DNA of 64,000 nucleotides from Marivivens sp. (GCA_017643845.1 JAEPMR010000001.1:62001-126000); one strand, 5' to 3'. Positions 24,647 to 33,370 are shown, numbered from the stretch's first letter. Program-made: numbers and translations. The notes: generated by a model not told the origin, from the sequence alone.

Positions 24647-26156
24647 CGTCGGCCACTCCTTTTGCACGGGCACGGGCACGGCGGGCGCGGTAGCTCGGCA
24701 CCACGACCAGAAGTGCCGCAATCACCAATAGGCCAAGGGTCATCGGTCGCTCGAGGATGAAGGAAATTCCGTCATATAGCTGCATGGAGCGGCTGAAATT
24801 GTCCTCCAGCATCCGGCCAAGGATGAACCCGATCAACAGCGGCGCCAGCGGATAATCCGCAAAGCGCAGGATCGTCGCACAGATACCAAAGCCAACGAGG
24901 ATCAGCAGTTCGGTCGCGTTGTTCTGCCCGATATAACTGCCCATCAGCGTGAAGAAGAGGATGAACGGAATCAGATAGTTACGCGGGATTTGCAACACCT
25001 TGGCGATATAAGGGATCAGCGGCAGGTTCAGGATCAACAGGATCAGATTGCCGATATACATCGAGATGATGACCGCCCAGAAAATCTGCGGTTCGTCGAT
25101 CATCAGCCGTGGGCCGGGATCGACATTCAGCGCGATCAGCGCACCCAGCAGAATGGCCGTGGTGCCAGAGCCAGGGATGCCGAGGGTCAGCAGCGGAACG
25201 AAAGAGCCAGTGCAAGCCGCATTATTTGCGGTTTCCGGCGCGGCCAGACCTTTGATCGAGCCTTTGCCAAACTCCTTCCGCTCTTCCTCAGAGGCTAGAT
25301 TGCGCTCCACGGCATAGCCAAGGAAGCTTGCGATTGTCGCGCCCGCCCCCGGCAACACGCCGATGAAAAACCCTTGGATAGACTGCCGCCCGATCACCGG
25401 CGCAATCTTGCGACCTTCTTCGCGGGTGATCCGAAGATTGGAGATTTTCCCGCCATCATCGCCGGTTTCGGAGCGGGAAGGATTGAGCACAAGGAACATC
25501 GCCTCTGGCAGGGCGAACATCGCCATGGCGAGCGTAATGAAGCTGAAGCCCGATTGCAGATCCATCAACCCCATGGTGAAGCGAGGCATGTTGAACAAAG
25601 CGCCCTCGCCCACCGTCGCCATGATCAGGCCCAGCAGGGTCATCAAAACGGCTTTGGCGACATTACCTGTCCCCGCAAAAGCGGCGATTGCCGAAAGGCC
25701 GACCACCATCAATGCGAAATATTCCGCAGAGTGGAAAAGCAGCGCGACCGTTGAGAGTGCAGGCGCGAAAATCATCAACAGCACCGCGCCGATCGACCCG
25801 CCCGCGAAAGACGCGATAGCGGCGATGGTCAGTGCCTTGCCAGCCTTGCCCTGACGCGCCATCGGATAGCCATCGAAGCTGGACGCCACTGTCCCCGCGA
25901 CACCCGGCGCATTGAGCAGGATCGACGAAGTAGAGCCGCCAAAGATCGCGCCATAATACACGCCCGCCAGCAGGATCAGCGCGGCAGAGGGATCGCCCAG
26001 AGTGATGGCGACAGGGATCATGATGGCGATGATCGACATCGGCCCCAGACCCGGCAACATGCCGATGAACGTGCCGATCAAACAGCCGCCAATTACCATC
26101 AGCAGGTTTTGAATGGAAAAGGCCGTTTGAAGACCGATCAAAAGTCCTTCAAGCAT
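24639..26156 (-). CDS. tctA: Tripartite tricarboxylate transporter, large membrane subunit TctA
   Basis: 505-residue TctA with about twelve membrane helices. Family motifs include GMLPGLGPMSIIAIMIPV near the N-terminus, GGSTSSILLNAPGVAGTVASSFDGYPMA (a highly conserved region) and a repeated GVLPGAGATIASFLGYAVE in the second half. It is the main channel of a secondary, binding-protein-dependent importer for citrate and other carboxylates. It begins one base after tctB ends. The C-terminus ends in a short Arg-rich tail (YRARRARARAK). The linked CoA-transferase and lyase suggest citrate or a citrate-like acid. Confidence 0.96.
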   Translation of the reverse strand: MLEGLLIGLQTAFSIQNLLMVIGGCLIGTFIGMLPGLGPMSIIAIMIPVAITLGDPSAALILLAGVYYGAIFGGSTSSILLNAPGVAGTVASSFDGYPMARQGKAGKALTIAAIASFAGGSIGAVLLMIFAPALSTVALLFHSAEYFALMVVGLSAIAAFAGTGNVAKAVLMTLLGLIMATVGEGALFNMPRFTMGLMDLQSGFSFITLAMAMFALPEAMFLVLNPSRSETGDDGGKISNLRITREEGRKIAPVIGRQSIQGFFIGVLPGAGATIASFLGYAVERNLASEEERKEFGKGSIKGLAAPETANNAACTGSFVPLLTLGIPGSGTTAILLGALIALNVDPGPRLMIDEPQIFWAVIISMYIGNLILLILNLPLIPYIAKVLQIPRNYLIPFILFFTLMGSYIGQNNATELLILVGFGICATILRFADYPLAPLLIGFILGRMLEDNFSRSMQLYDGISFILERPMTLGLLVIAALLVVVPSYRARRARARAKGVADGD

Positions 26157-26157
26157 G

Positions 26158-26646
26158 TCAGACCCCCAAGAAGAACGGAAGAGGTCGCAGGAATATCCCC
26201 AGCACCTCTTGTACTAGATACCAGACCGCGCCCGTTGCAACCAAAGCGACAGGGATCAGGATGTGGAATTTGCGCTCGCCAAGAATGGCAGCCCCCAAAA
26301 CAAGGAAGAGCGTTGTCGACGCAAGGAAACCGACAGGCCGCAGCGCTAGTGCATAAGCCGCCATCAGCCCCAGCAGAAGGAGGGCTTTGCCGAGGTGGTA
26401 ATCTTGTAGGCGCCGGTAGTCGATATCGGGGGTTTTTGCTTCGCCACCGGGCTTTTCCAGCCCCAGCAGGATGATCAAGCAGGTGCCCACCGCCAGAACC
26501 GACAGCGCCTTAGGAAAGGTGCTCGGCCAGATCGGGTTGCGCTGCATGAACGGCGGCAACAGATGATCCATCGTAAAGAACGCGGCATAGCCATAGGCCA
26601 ATGCAATCGCGAGAATGATAAGCGCGATCCAGCGATCAAGTGCCAT
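26158..26646 (-). CDS. tctB: Tripartite tricarboxylate transporter, small membrane subunit TctB
   Basis: About 162 residues with four predicted membrane helices, typical of TctB. I start it at the ATG at 26646, preceded by a run of G (TAGGGGGG), giving MALDRWIALIILAIALAYGY; the longer ORF adds a non-hydrophobic leader. It lies between tctC (69-base gap with a hairpin) and tctA (one base apart), the standard order. Helices: ~6-24, ~38-56, ~75-105 and ~120-140 by eye. Confidence 0.9.
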   Translation of the reverse strand: MALDRWIALIILAIALAYGYAAFFTMDHLLPPFMQRNPIWPSTFPKALSVLAVGTCLIILLGLEKPGGEAKTPDIDYRRLQDYHLGKALLLLGLMAAYALALRPVGFLASTTLFLVLGAAILGERKFHILIPVALVATGAVWYLVQEVLGIFLRPLPFFLGV

Positions 26647-26667
26647 TGGTGTGTCCCCCCTAGTGGT

Positions 26668-26694
26668 GTTCGGGCCCAGCAAAGGGGCCCGAAC
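26668..26694 (-). terminator. Strong hairpin after tctC
   Basis: GTTCGGGCCC and GGGCCCGAAC pair perfectly over ten bases around a seven-base loop. There is no T-run, so it more likely protects the tctC mRNA 3' end or attenuates transcription into tctBA than fully terminates. Confidence 0.6.
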
Positions 26695-26715
26695 AATTGG
26701 TCTCGCGGTAGGAGC

Positions 26716-27696
26716 TTACAGGAAGCCCAACTCACGCATCAGATCACCGATGACTTTCTCCTGCTCTTCGAGGAAGGCACGGAAATCATCGCCCGGATTG
26801 TGGATGTTAACCCAGCCGTTGCGCGACCGAACGGCTTCCCATTCAGGGGTGTCGTACATCTTTGCAATCGCTTCCTGATAGGTGGCGATCTCTTCATCAG
26901 AGAGCGTCGGCGCGCCGAAGAAACCACGCCAGTTGATGAAGGTCGTATCAATACCCTGCTCCTGCATGGTGGGTGCTGCATCATAGGCAGGCACACGCTC
27001 GTCAGAAGTGACACCGATGATCTTCACTTCGCCCGCTTCCGCCAGTGCAACCGCTTCGGAGAAGCCGGTGGAGAGTGCCGAGATCTCGCCCGACAGCAAT
27101 GCCGCCATTGCGTCGCCGCCTGCATCATAGGGGATGTACTTAACAGCGGTCGGATCTTCGCCAGCAGCTTGGAAAGCCATTGCTGCGACGAGGTGATCCA
27201 TCCCACCCGGAACCGAGCCGCCACCGATTGCGGTGCCGCTCATATCAGCGCGGTAGGCATCCAGAAGGCCGGCCATATCGTCGATATCGCTGTCCGCCTT
27301 CACAACCATCGCGGCATAGTCGCCGATGGTGCCCGCAATCAGCGAAAGATCACGGAACGACTGCGGGAACACGCCAGTCAGCGACCGGATGACAATCGGG
27401 GTCGAGTTGACCATCAGCGTGCCGTGGTTCGATTCAGCGTTTTCGATCAGGTAGGCAATCGCCACACCGCCGCCACCACCGGACATATTCTCGTAGGACG
27501 CAGAGCCGACGATACCGGCATTGGTGAGTGCCTCACCCGTGCCGCGCGCGGTTCCGTCCCAGCCACCACCAGCACCGCCGGGGATCAGGAAGTGGATGCT
27601 GTCGAGCACTTGGTGACCAGCCGCGAAAGCGGAGCCGGACATGGAAACTGCCGCAACAGCGGCGAGAAGGGCGCGACGGCCCATTTTGAATGTCAT
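26716..27696 (-). CDS. tctC: Tripartite tricarboxylate transporter, periplasmic binding protein TctC
   Basis: 326 residues with an N-terminal signal peptide (MGRRALLAAVAAVSMSGSAFAAG). The mature protein shows the TTT binding-protein features IHFLIPGGAGGGWDGTARG (carboxylate-binding loop), GGSVPGGMDHLVAA and KYIPYDAGGDAMAALLSGEI. It would deliver a carboxylate to TctAB. I start at the ATG at 27696 with GGGAGGAA upstream; the ATG at 27711 lies within that site. It heads the operon tctC-tctB-tctA-CoA-transferase-lyase-abrB and diverges from the TctD/TctE two-component system. Confidence 0.95.
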   Translation of the reverse strand: MTFKMGRRALLAAVAAVSMSGSAFAAGHQVLDSIHFLIPGGAGGGWDGTARGTGEALTNAGIVGSASYENMSGGGGGVAIAYLIENAESNHGTLMVNSTPIVIRSLTGVFPQSFRDLSLIAGTIGDYAAMVVKADSDIDDMAGLLDAYRADMSGTAIGGGSVPGGMDHLVAAMAFQAAGEDPTAVKYIPYDAGGDAMAALLSGEISALSTGFSEAVALAEAGEVKIIGVTSDERVPAYDAAPTMQEQGIDTTFINWRGFFGAPTLSDEEIATYQEAIAKMYDTPEWEAVRSRNGWVNIHNPGDDFRAFLEEQEKVIGDLMRELGFL

Positions 27697-27749
27697 CAGA
27701 TTTCCTCCCATTTGACATCAGCGACCGAAGCCGCCCATGAATTGGGAAC

Positions 27750-27780
27750 CTGACGACCAAAGCTGACACAAACCTGACAC
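27750..27780. promoter_or_regulatory. Candidate TctD response-regulator site
   Basis: In the 106-base divergent tctC-tctD gap, CTGAC occurs three times on one strand (27750, 27763, 27774). The last two are CTGACAC, exactly 11 bases apart. Tandem half-sites spaced by one helical turn are typical for OmpR/PhoB-family regulators such as TctD. Placement between the divergent genes fits control of both. Confidence 0.45.
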
Positions 27781-27802
27781 CCCCGAGAGAAAATCAAACG
27801 CG

Positions 27803-28468
27803 ATGCGATTTCTACTGATCGAAGACAATTCCGAACTGGCCGAAGCCGTCGTAGACCGGCTGACGCTTGACGGTCATGTTGTCGATCACGCGCCGACGCT
27901 CGCGGTGGCAGCGGACTTTGCTTCGGTCACGTCTTATGATCTGATATTGCTGGATATTATGCTTCCCGATGGCGACGGAAGATCTTTTCTGAAGCGTCAG
28001 AGAAACCATAAAGATGGGACGCCGGTCATCGTTCTGACGGCGCGATCTGAGGTTTCTGATCGGGTCGGAATGCTCGATTCAGGCGCGGACGATTTTATGG
28101 TGAAACCGATTGATTTTGCCGAGCTTGAGGCACGATGCAGGGCCGTTCTGCGCCGACGCGGTGGTAAATCGACCAATCGGATTACGCTGGGTGATCTCAC
28201 TTTCGATTCTCTTTCCGGCACGTTGCACACCCCGCAAGGCGAGGCACAATTACGACCACGCGAGCTGCGCCTTTTCGAAATTCTGGTCAATGCACCCGGG
28301 CAGATCTTCTCTAAAGGAGCGCTTGTCGACCGGCTCTTTTCCTATGACGAGGAGGTCTCCGAAAACGCCATCGAAGTCTATATCGGCCGCCTCCGGCGAC
28401 ATCTGGTCTCCTCTCGTGCGGAGATCGTCACGGTGCGCGGACTTGGCTACAAGCTGGACGCCCAATGA
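27803..28468 (+). CDS. tctD: OmpR-family response regulator, TctD-like
   Basis: 221 residues. A receiver domain (1-~115) carries the acidic pair in LLIEDNSE, the phospho-acceptor D51 in ILLDIMLP and the conserved Lys in FMVKPID. A C-terminal winged helix (~125-221) has LRPRELRLFEILVNAPG and TVRGLGYKLD, typical of OmpR/PhoB proteins. It diverges from tctC and overlaps the kinase gene by 4 nt, which is the genetic arrangement of TctDE controlling tricarboxylate uptake. The ribosome site is weak (GAGAGAAAA). It probably activates tctC when the transported acid is sensed. Confidence 0.93.
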   Translation: MRFLLIEDNSELAEAVVDRLTLDGHVVDHAPTLAVAADFASVTSYDLILLDIMLPDGDGRSFLKRQRNHKDGTPVIVLTARSEVSDRVGMLDSGADDFMVKPIDFAELEARCRAVLRRRGGKSTNRITLGDLTFDSLSGTLHTPQGEAQLRPRELRLFEILVNAPGQIFSKGALVDRLFSYDEEVSENAIEVYIGRLRRHLVSSRAEIVTVRGLGYKLDAQ

Positions 28469-29838
28469 GTGAGCCGGTCGCCCAAGGCTCGCTGCGTCGC
28501 AATCTGACTGTGATGCTGCTTTTGGGCGCAGTCGGCTTGGCATTGCTGGTCTATTTCATAGTGCAGTCGGTGGCCCGCGAGATCGCACAGGAAAGTCAGG
28601 ATAATGTGCTGGCGGCCTCGGCGATTTCGATTCTGGATAGCGCGCGTGTGGTCGAGGGCGAAATCACGATTGATTTCCCATACGCTTCACTCTCGATGCT
28701 CGACACGGTGACCAATGAACGGGTGTTCTACGCCATCCGCCGGGATGGACGGTTCCTGACAGGCTATGAGGACTTGCCCCTCCCAACAGAACCCGCGACT
28801 GCGGCGACACAGTTTGCCTCTGACACGTTCCTTGGTGAGCCGATCCGTATCGCAACGGCGCGGCGTGGGCTCTCCAGCGATGCAGGTGCGTCCACGCTGG
28901 AGGTCTCGGTGGCTCAAACTCTGTCCGGCATGACACAAACACTTGCTCGAATTTCACGGATTTCGATGTTTGTCGGTGGCGGGTTCTTCCTGCTGGCCGC
29001 ATTGCTTGCAGTACTGATTTCACGGGCCACGATACGTCCGCTGGACCGGCTCGCCGCCTCCGTCGCCAGAAGGGGACCAAAGGATCTTCGCCCGGTAGCT
29101 GCCCCCATTCCGATGGAAATGGTGCCGCTGGTGCGTTCGCTCAACAATTTCATGTCTCGTCTGCAACGCTCTCTGTCACGGTCGGAGGAGTTCATAGCCG
29201 AGGCAGCGCATCGGGTTCGGACACCGCTGGCGATCGTGCGGACCAAGGCGGAAATCACCCTGCGCCGCGTCGAAAAACAGGAAAACCGTGAAGCTATCCG
29301 CGATATGATCCGAGCCATCGACGAAAGCTCCCGCACGGCCGGGCAACTGCTAGATCATGCGATGGTAACCTTCCGCGCGGATCACCTTCTGGACGAGGAC
29401 GTCGATCTTGCTGCACTGACGCAGGACACCATCGAGAGCCTCAGACCGGTTTCGGAGCTGAAGGAAATGGAGATCACAGCGGAAATCAGAGGCACACCGC
29501 ATCTGCGCGGCGATGCGATCCTGTTGCAAAACGCACTCAGGAACGTTCTGGACAACGCCATCAAATACACACCCGCGGGAAGCACCCTGTCTGTCACATT
29601 GCATGAAACGGACGATCAGGCTGTCGTGACTGTCCAGGACAACGGACCCGGGTTCCCGAAAGACGATATTGACGGTCTGCGGTACCGTTTTGCACGCGGT
29701 GGTAATGCCGCGGGCACAATCGGGTCGGGCCTCGGTCTGACGATCGTTGAAGATGTCGTCACCGCCCACGGGGGGAGATTGACCCTCTCGAACACAGAAG
29801 GAAGCGGCGCATGCGTCACCATTTCATTGCCATCCTGA
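28465..29838 (+). CDS. tctE: Sensor histidine kinase, TctE-like
   Basis: 457 residues. Membrane helices near ~13-35 and ~165-188 flank a periplasmic sensing domain of about 130 residues. A HAMP-like linker is followed by the phospho-acceptor His in FIAEAAHRVRTPLAIV, and the ATP-binding domain has N (NALRNVLDNAIKYTP), DNGPGFP and GSGLGLTIVEDV boxes. It would phosphorylate the TctD-like regulator. Its start overlaps tctD by ATGA, and its end overlaps the following binding-protein gene by 28 bases, implying tight co-expression of all three. Confidence 0.93.
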   Translation: MSEPVAQGSLRRNLTVMLLLGAVGLALLVYFIVQSVAREIAQESQDNVLAASAISILDSARVVEGEITIDFPYASLSMLDTVTNERVFYAIRRDGRFLTGYEDLPLPTEPATAATQFASDTFLGEPIRIATARRGLSSDAGASTLEVSVAQTLSGMTQTLARISRISMFVGGGFFLLAALLAVLISRATIRPLDRLAASVARRGPKDLRPVAAPIPMEMVPLVRSLNNFMSRLQRSLSRSEEFIAEAAHRVRTPLAIVRTKAEITLRRVEKQENREAIRDMIRAIDESSRTAGQLLDHAMVTFRADHLLDEDVDLAALTQDTIESLRPVSELKEMEITAEIRGTPHLRGDAILLQNALRNVLDNAIKYTPAGSTLSVTLHETDDQAVVTVQDNGPGFPKDDIDGLRYRFARGGNAAGTIGSGLGLTIVEDVVTAHGGRLTLSNTEGSGACVTISLPS

Positions 29839-30836
29839 CAATGCTCTTAACAGCCTGCGCCGCGACCTTTTCGAGTGCGTTTGAAATCGAGGACCATGCG
29901 ATATTTGGAGACGACAAGAGCGAACAGCGGCTGCGCATCCTGTCCACCGCCGACATCGAATTTTTCGCGCCGATGATTTCATCATACCTGTCTGCCACTC
30001 CAGAAATTCAAATTGACTATACGGTCGCGAGCTCCACCGAAGTCATGCGCGCGATCTATGATGAGGGTGCGTCGTTCGATTTGGTCATATCCAGTGCAAT
30101 GGACCTGCAAACCAAGCTTGCCAACGACGGCTACGCCCTCACGCATGTGCCGAGTTCCCTGCCCAGTTTGCCGGATTGGGCTGTGTGGAACGATATGGTC
30201 TTTGCCTTCACTCAGGAACCCGCCGCAGTCGTGATTTCCAAAGCCGATTTCGCGGGTCATCCGGTGCCCTCCACCCGACAGGAACTGATCGCCGCACTTC
30301 GCCGCGATCCAGAGAGGTTTTACGGGCGGATCGGCACCTACGACGTGCGCAATTCTGGGCTCGGTTACCTTTTCGCAACTCAAGATGCCCGCACTTCCGA
30401 AACATACTGGCGGCTGACAGAGGTGATGGGCGCACTGGATGCTCAGCTTTATTGCTGTTCGTCTGACATGATCGATGATGTAGAAAGCGGCAAACTCGCC
30501 ATCGCTTACAACGTCCTTGGCAGTTATGCGGCGGGCCGGGGTGAAACAGACCGTCTTGAAACAGTGTTACTGTCTGATTTCACCACCGTCATGCTGCGCA
30601 CGGTTTTGATCCCCCGCACTACGGATCAGCCGGAACTCGCCACGGCTTTCATCGATCACATGCTGGATCGCACCTACGGCAACGGCCCCACGCCGCTGCA
30701 AAACGCCTCGCCGGATATCTCGATCACGGACGCCGCGTTGCATCGCATCCGGCTCGGCCCCGGGCTTTTGGTTTTTCTCGACCAGTTCAAGAGCCGGAGT
30801 TTTCTCTCAGAATGGGAAAGCGCGATCCTACAGTAA
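29811..30836 (+). CDS. Accessory periplasmic binding protein linked to TctDE
   Basis: 341 residues resembling family 1 (Fe3+/spermidine-type) binding proteins: LRILSTADIEFFAPMISSYL, EVMRAIYDEGASFDLVISSAMD and AYNVLGSYAAGR. The N-terminus is hydrophobic with LTAC at 13-16, which could be a lipobox (lipid at C16), or it could be a standard signal peptide cut after SSA. AAGGAAG lies before the ATG inside tctE. No permease or ATPase is nearby, so it is unlikely to serve a classical importer. Its overlap with the kinase gene suggests a periplasmic co-sensor that presents ligand to TctE. An odd CC pair occurs near residue 211. Confidence 0.8.
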   Translation: MRHHFIAILTMLLTACAATFSSAFEIEDHAIFGDDKSEQRLRILSTADIEFFAPMISSYLSATPEIQIDYTVASSTEVMRAIYDEGASFDLVISSAMDLQTKLANDGYALTHVPSSLPSLPDWAVWNDMVFAFTQEPAAVVISKADFAGHPVPSTRQELIAALRRDPERFYGRIGTYDVRNSGLGYLFATQDARTSETYWRLTEVMGALDAQLYCCSSDMIDDVESGKLAIAYNVLGSYAAGRGETDRLETVLLSDFTTVMLRTVLIPRTTDQPELATAFIDHMLDRTYGNGPTPLQNASPDISITDAALHRIRLGPGLLVFLDQFKSRSFLSEWESAILQ

Positions 30837-30941
30837 ACGCATCGGTATAGGCGGACTGGTCGACCCGCTGCGCAAGACTACACTTGCTCAAATTCATGCT
30901 GAGGGGCCGATTTCCCCCCTTGCACCAAGGAGAGTATGCCG

Positions 30942-31382
30942 ATGATCCGTTTTTTGATGACCTCGATATTTCTATTGATGGCAGCCGCGTCGGCAACCGC
31001 CGCCCCTACTTGCAAGAACTGGGATGGCGTTCCAGCTGGAATGAAAGGTTACATTACGAGCTATATATTCGGCGTCGACCCGCAGGACCGCACCAATTCG
31101 CGCGGGGCGGCACTTGGGTCTGCACTTGCCCTTATCCAGCAGGATCGCGCGAATATGCATCGGTTCAATGCAGGCGGATACCTAGATGAATGGGACGGGT
31201 ATTTCACCGAACTGGACCGCCGGTCACGGATCTCGAACGCCGATTTGCGGACATGGTGTGACGGATCGGTTGGCGATATCGAGCGGATCATGCTCGATGC
31301 GCGCTTCCAAAATCATTACATCGTCGATGTGTTTGCCGAAGGAAGCCGTCTTGTTCTTTTTGTTACAGTCCTCGCCGGATAA
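30942..31382 (+). CDS. Small secreted protein of unknown function
   Basis: About 146 residues. The start MIRFLMTSIFLLMAAASATAAP is a signal peptide, so the product is periplasmic. The mature part has two Cys (PTCKNWDG and RTWCDGS) that could form a disulfide, and a Lys/Arg/Asp-rich middle without any domain I recognise. Size and Cys pair recall HdeA/Rap1a-type small periplasmic proteins, but I cannot claim this. I choose the ATG at 30942 because AAGGAG is eight bases upstream; the ATG at 30936 is too close. It follows the TctDE accessory gene by 105 bases and converges with iolD. Confidence 0.7.
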   Translation: MIRFLMTSIFLLMAAASATAAPTCKNWDGVPAGMKGYITSYIFGVDPQDRTNSRGAALGSALALIQQDRANMHRFNAGGYLDEWDGYFTELDRRSRISNADLRTWCDGSVGDIERIMLDARFQNHYIVDVFAEGSRLVLFVTVLAG

Positions 31383-31389
31383 GCAGAAA

Positions 31390-31410
31390 GCGCGACCCGC
31401 TGGGCCGCGC
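31390..31410 (-). terminator. Hairpin between convergent small secreted protein and iolD-like genes
   Basis: GCGCG pairs with CGCGC, with an inner CCC/GGG pair after one mismatch and a three-base loop; on the minus strand TTTCTGCTT follows. A modest terminator for the iolD-like transcript in a 37-base convergent gap. Confidence 0.45.
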
Positions 31411-31419
31411 CTTGCTCCC

Positions 31420-33279
31420 TTAGATTCCTTGCCGTTGTTTTGCCCGGAACGCTTCCTGCCCCTTTCGGGCCTCTTTGATGCTCTCGCGCTCGTTTATTTC
31501 CGGCACTCCCACATACCAGTCGGCACCACCGGGTGTCCAAGTATAGGCGTCAGAGTGGATTGAGATCACTGTCGTGCGGTCCGTTGTGAGGGCCCATTCC
31601 ATCGCAGTTTCCAGATCGGCAAGGCTCTCGCAATGACGCGCGAGGGCACCCATCGCCTCCGCATGTTTGGCGAAATCAACGTGCAGAGGATCATCCTTGT
31701 TCACGACGCGGGCATCCTTGAGCAGGTTGTTAAAACCGGGCACGCCCATGCCTGTCTGCAGACGGTTTATCACACCGAATCCGCCATTGTCACAGACCAC
31801 CACGATCATCTTGTGGCCCGAAAGAACCGATGAATAAATGTCGGAATTCATCATCATGTAGGAGCCGTCACCAACCATGACGATCGGCACCCCGTCACCG
31901 CCTTTGGCCATCGCATGGCCCCAAGCGCCCGCAATTTCGTAGCCCATGCAAGAAAAGCCGAATTCACAATCAAATGTATTTGGGGCTTTCACCCGCCAGT
32001 TCTTCACCGTTTCACCGGGCAAGCCACCGGCTGCTGTGACCATTGTATCTTCAGGTCGGGCCACCTTGTTCACCACGCCGATAACCTGTGCATAACTGGG
32101 CACGGCTGCGTTGGTCGGGGCCTGCCCCTCGTCCAGCATGGCGTTCCAATCTGCATAAAGACGCCGCGCGTCCGTCATGCGCGCCTCCTCGCATTTCCAG
32201 TCCCCCATCGCCGCATCCAGTTCGGCAAGGCTCTCCCGCGCATCGCCGACAACGGGCAGTGCACGATGTTTCCGGGCATCAAAACGGGCCGCGTTAACAT
32301 TGATGAAGGCGGCGTCAGGCGCAAAGGTTGTCCAGGACCCGGTCGTGAAATCCTGTAACCGCGTACCCACAGCGATCACCACATCCGCCGTTTCAGCAAG
32401 CTCTTTGGCGGCATCGGTTCCCTCGATCCCAATCGCCCCCACATAGGCAGGATGATCGTGGGTGACGGCCCCTTTTCCGGCAATCGTCTCTGCAATTGGG
32501 ATGCCCCGCGCCAGTGCGAATTCGGCCAGTTCGGCCTCAGCGCCTGAGTAGCGCACCCCACCGCCCGAAATGATCAACGGCTTCTTCGCGGTCTTCAAAA
32601 GCGCTGCTGCCGCTGCAACCTGATCCCGGTCCGGTCTGGGACGGGGGATCGTCCAGAGCGTTGGTTCGAAGAACGTCTCGGGGTAGTCATAGGCGATTTC
32701 CTGAATATCCTGCGGCAATCCGATGAACGCTGGGCCACAGTCCGCCGGATCCAGCATCGTGGCCACAGCCTGTGGCAGGGAGGAAAGGATCTGAGCAGGA
32801 TGCGTGATCCGGTCCCAGTATCGCGACACCGCGCGAAAGCTGTCATTCACGGTGGTGGACGGGTCACCGAAATGTTCGACCTGCTGCAAGACCGGATCGG
32901 GCAGGCGGTTGTTATACGTGTCGCCTGACAGGAGGAGAACAGGCAGCCGGTTGGCATGCGCGACACCCGCTGCCGTCACCATATTGGTAGCGCCCGGTCC
33001 GACGGAGGTCGTTGCAATCATGATCTGGCGCCGCAGCTTGGCCTTTCCATAGCCGATCGCGGCAAGCGCCATCGACTGTTCGTTTTGCCCACGCCACGTG
33101 GGGAGAACGTCCTGCACCTGCTCCAACGCTTCAGAAAGGCAGGTGACATTGCCATGTCCGAATATCCCGAACACGCCGGCAAAGAGCGGCACCCGCTCGC
33201 CGTCAATTTCTGTATGCTGATTGATGAGATAACGCACCAGCGCCTGACCGACGGTCAGCTTCACAGTTTTTCCGGTCAT
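31420..33279 (-). CDS. iolD: TPP-dependent hydrolase, IolD-like (trihydroxycyclohexanedione acylhydrolase)
   Basis: About 619 residues, the IolD length, of the acetolactate-synthase/TPP family. Residues GVFGIFGHGNVTCLSEAL and RGQNEQSMALAAIGYGKA (with the Glu-type TPP activation region) and MVGDGSYMMMNSDIYSSV...CDNGGFGVINRLQ (TPP/Mg motif) match IolD. IolD opens the ring of the diketo inositol intermediate. I start at the ATG at 33279 with GGAGG upstream; the longer ORF adds a Cys/Asn-rich stretch from the promoter region. It diverges from an aldehyde dehydrogenase operon. No iolB, C, E or G is in the window, so the pathway is either completed elsewhere or this homologue acts on another cyclic diketone. 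Confidence 0.9.
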   Translation of the reverse strand: MTGKTVKLTVGQALVRYLINQHTEIDGERVPLFAGVFGIFGHGNVTCLSEALEQVQDVLPTWRGQNEQSMALAAIGYGKAKLRRQIMIATTSVGPGATNMVTAAGVAHANRLPVLLLSGDTYNNRLPDPVLQQVEHFGDPSTTVNDSFRAVSRYWDRITHPAQILSSLPQAVATMLDPADCGPAFIGLPQDIQEIAYDYPETFFEPTLWTIPRPRPDRDQVAAAAALLKTAKKPLIISGGGVRYSGAEAELAEFALARGIPIAETIAGKGAVTHDHPAYVGAIGIEGTDAAKELAETADVVIAVGTRLQDFTTGSWTTFAPDAAFINVNAARFDARKHRALPVVGDARESLAELDAAMGDWKCEEARMTDARRLYADWNAMLDEGQAPTNAAVPSYAQVIGVVNKVARPEDTMVTAAGGLPGETVKNWRVKAPNTFDCEFGFSCMGYEIAGAWGHAMAKGGDGVPIVMVGDGSYMMMNSDIYSSVLSGHKMIVVVCDNGGFGVINRLQTGMGVPGFNNLLKDARVVNKDDPLHVDFAKHAEAMGALARHCESLADLETAMEWALTTDRTTVISIHSDAYTWTPGGADWYVGVPEINERESIKEARKGQEAFRAKQRQGI

Positions 33280-33323
33280 TTTGCCTCCTCCAGACGAATA
33301 CCCAAACAGATTTGGAATGATTG

Positions 33324-33358
33324 TTGACATTGTATTCATTTTGCAATGTTTATTGCAA
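33324..33358 (+). promoter_or_regulatory. Candidate promoter with RpiR-type operator
   Basis: TTGACA at 33324-33329 is followed 17 bases later by TGTTTA, a weak -10. A perfect inverted repeat TTGCAAT-GTTT-ATTGCAA (33341-33358) covers that -10, as expected for a repressor site in front of the aldehyde dehydrogenase operon. Given the RpiR gene at the end of that operon, it is a reasonable operator for it. Confidence 0.5.
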
Positions 33359-33370
33359 CAGCGATTATTT

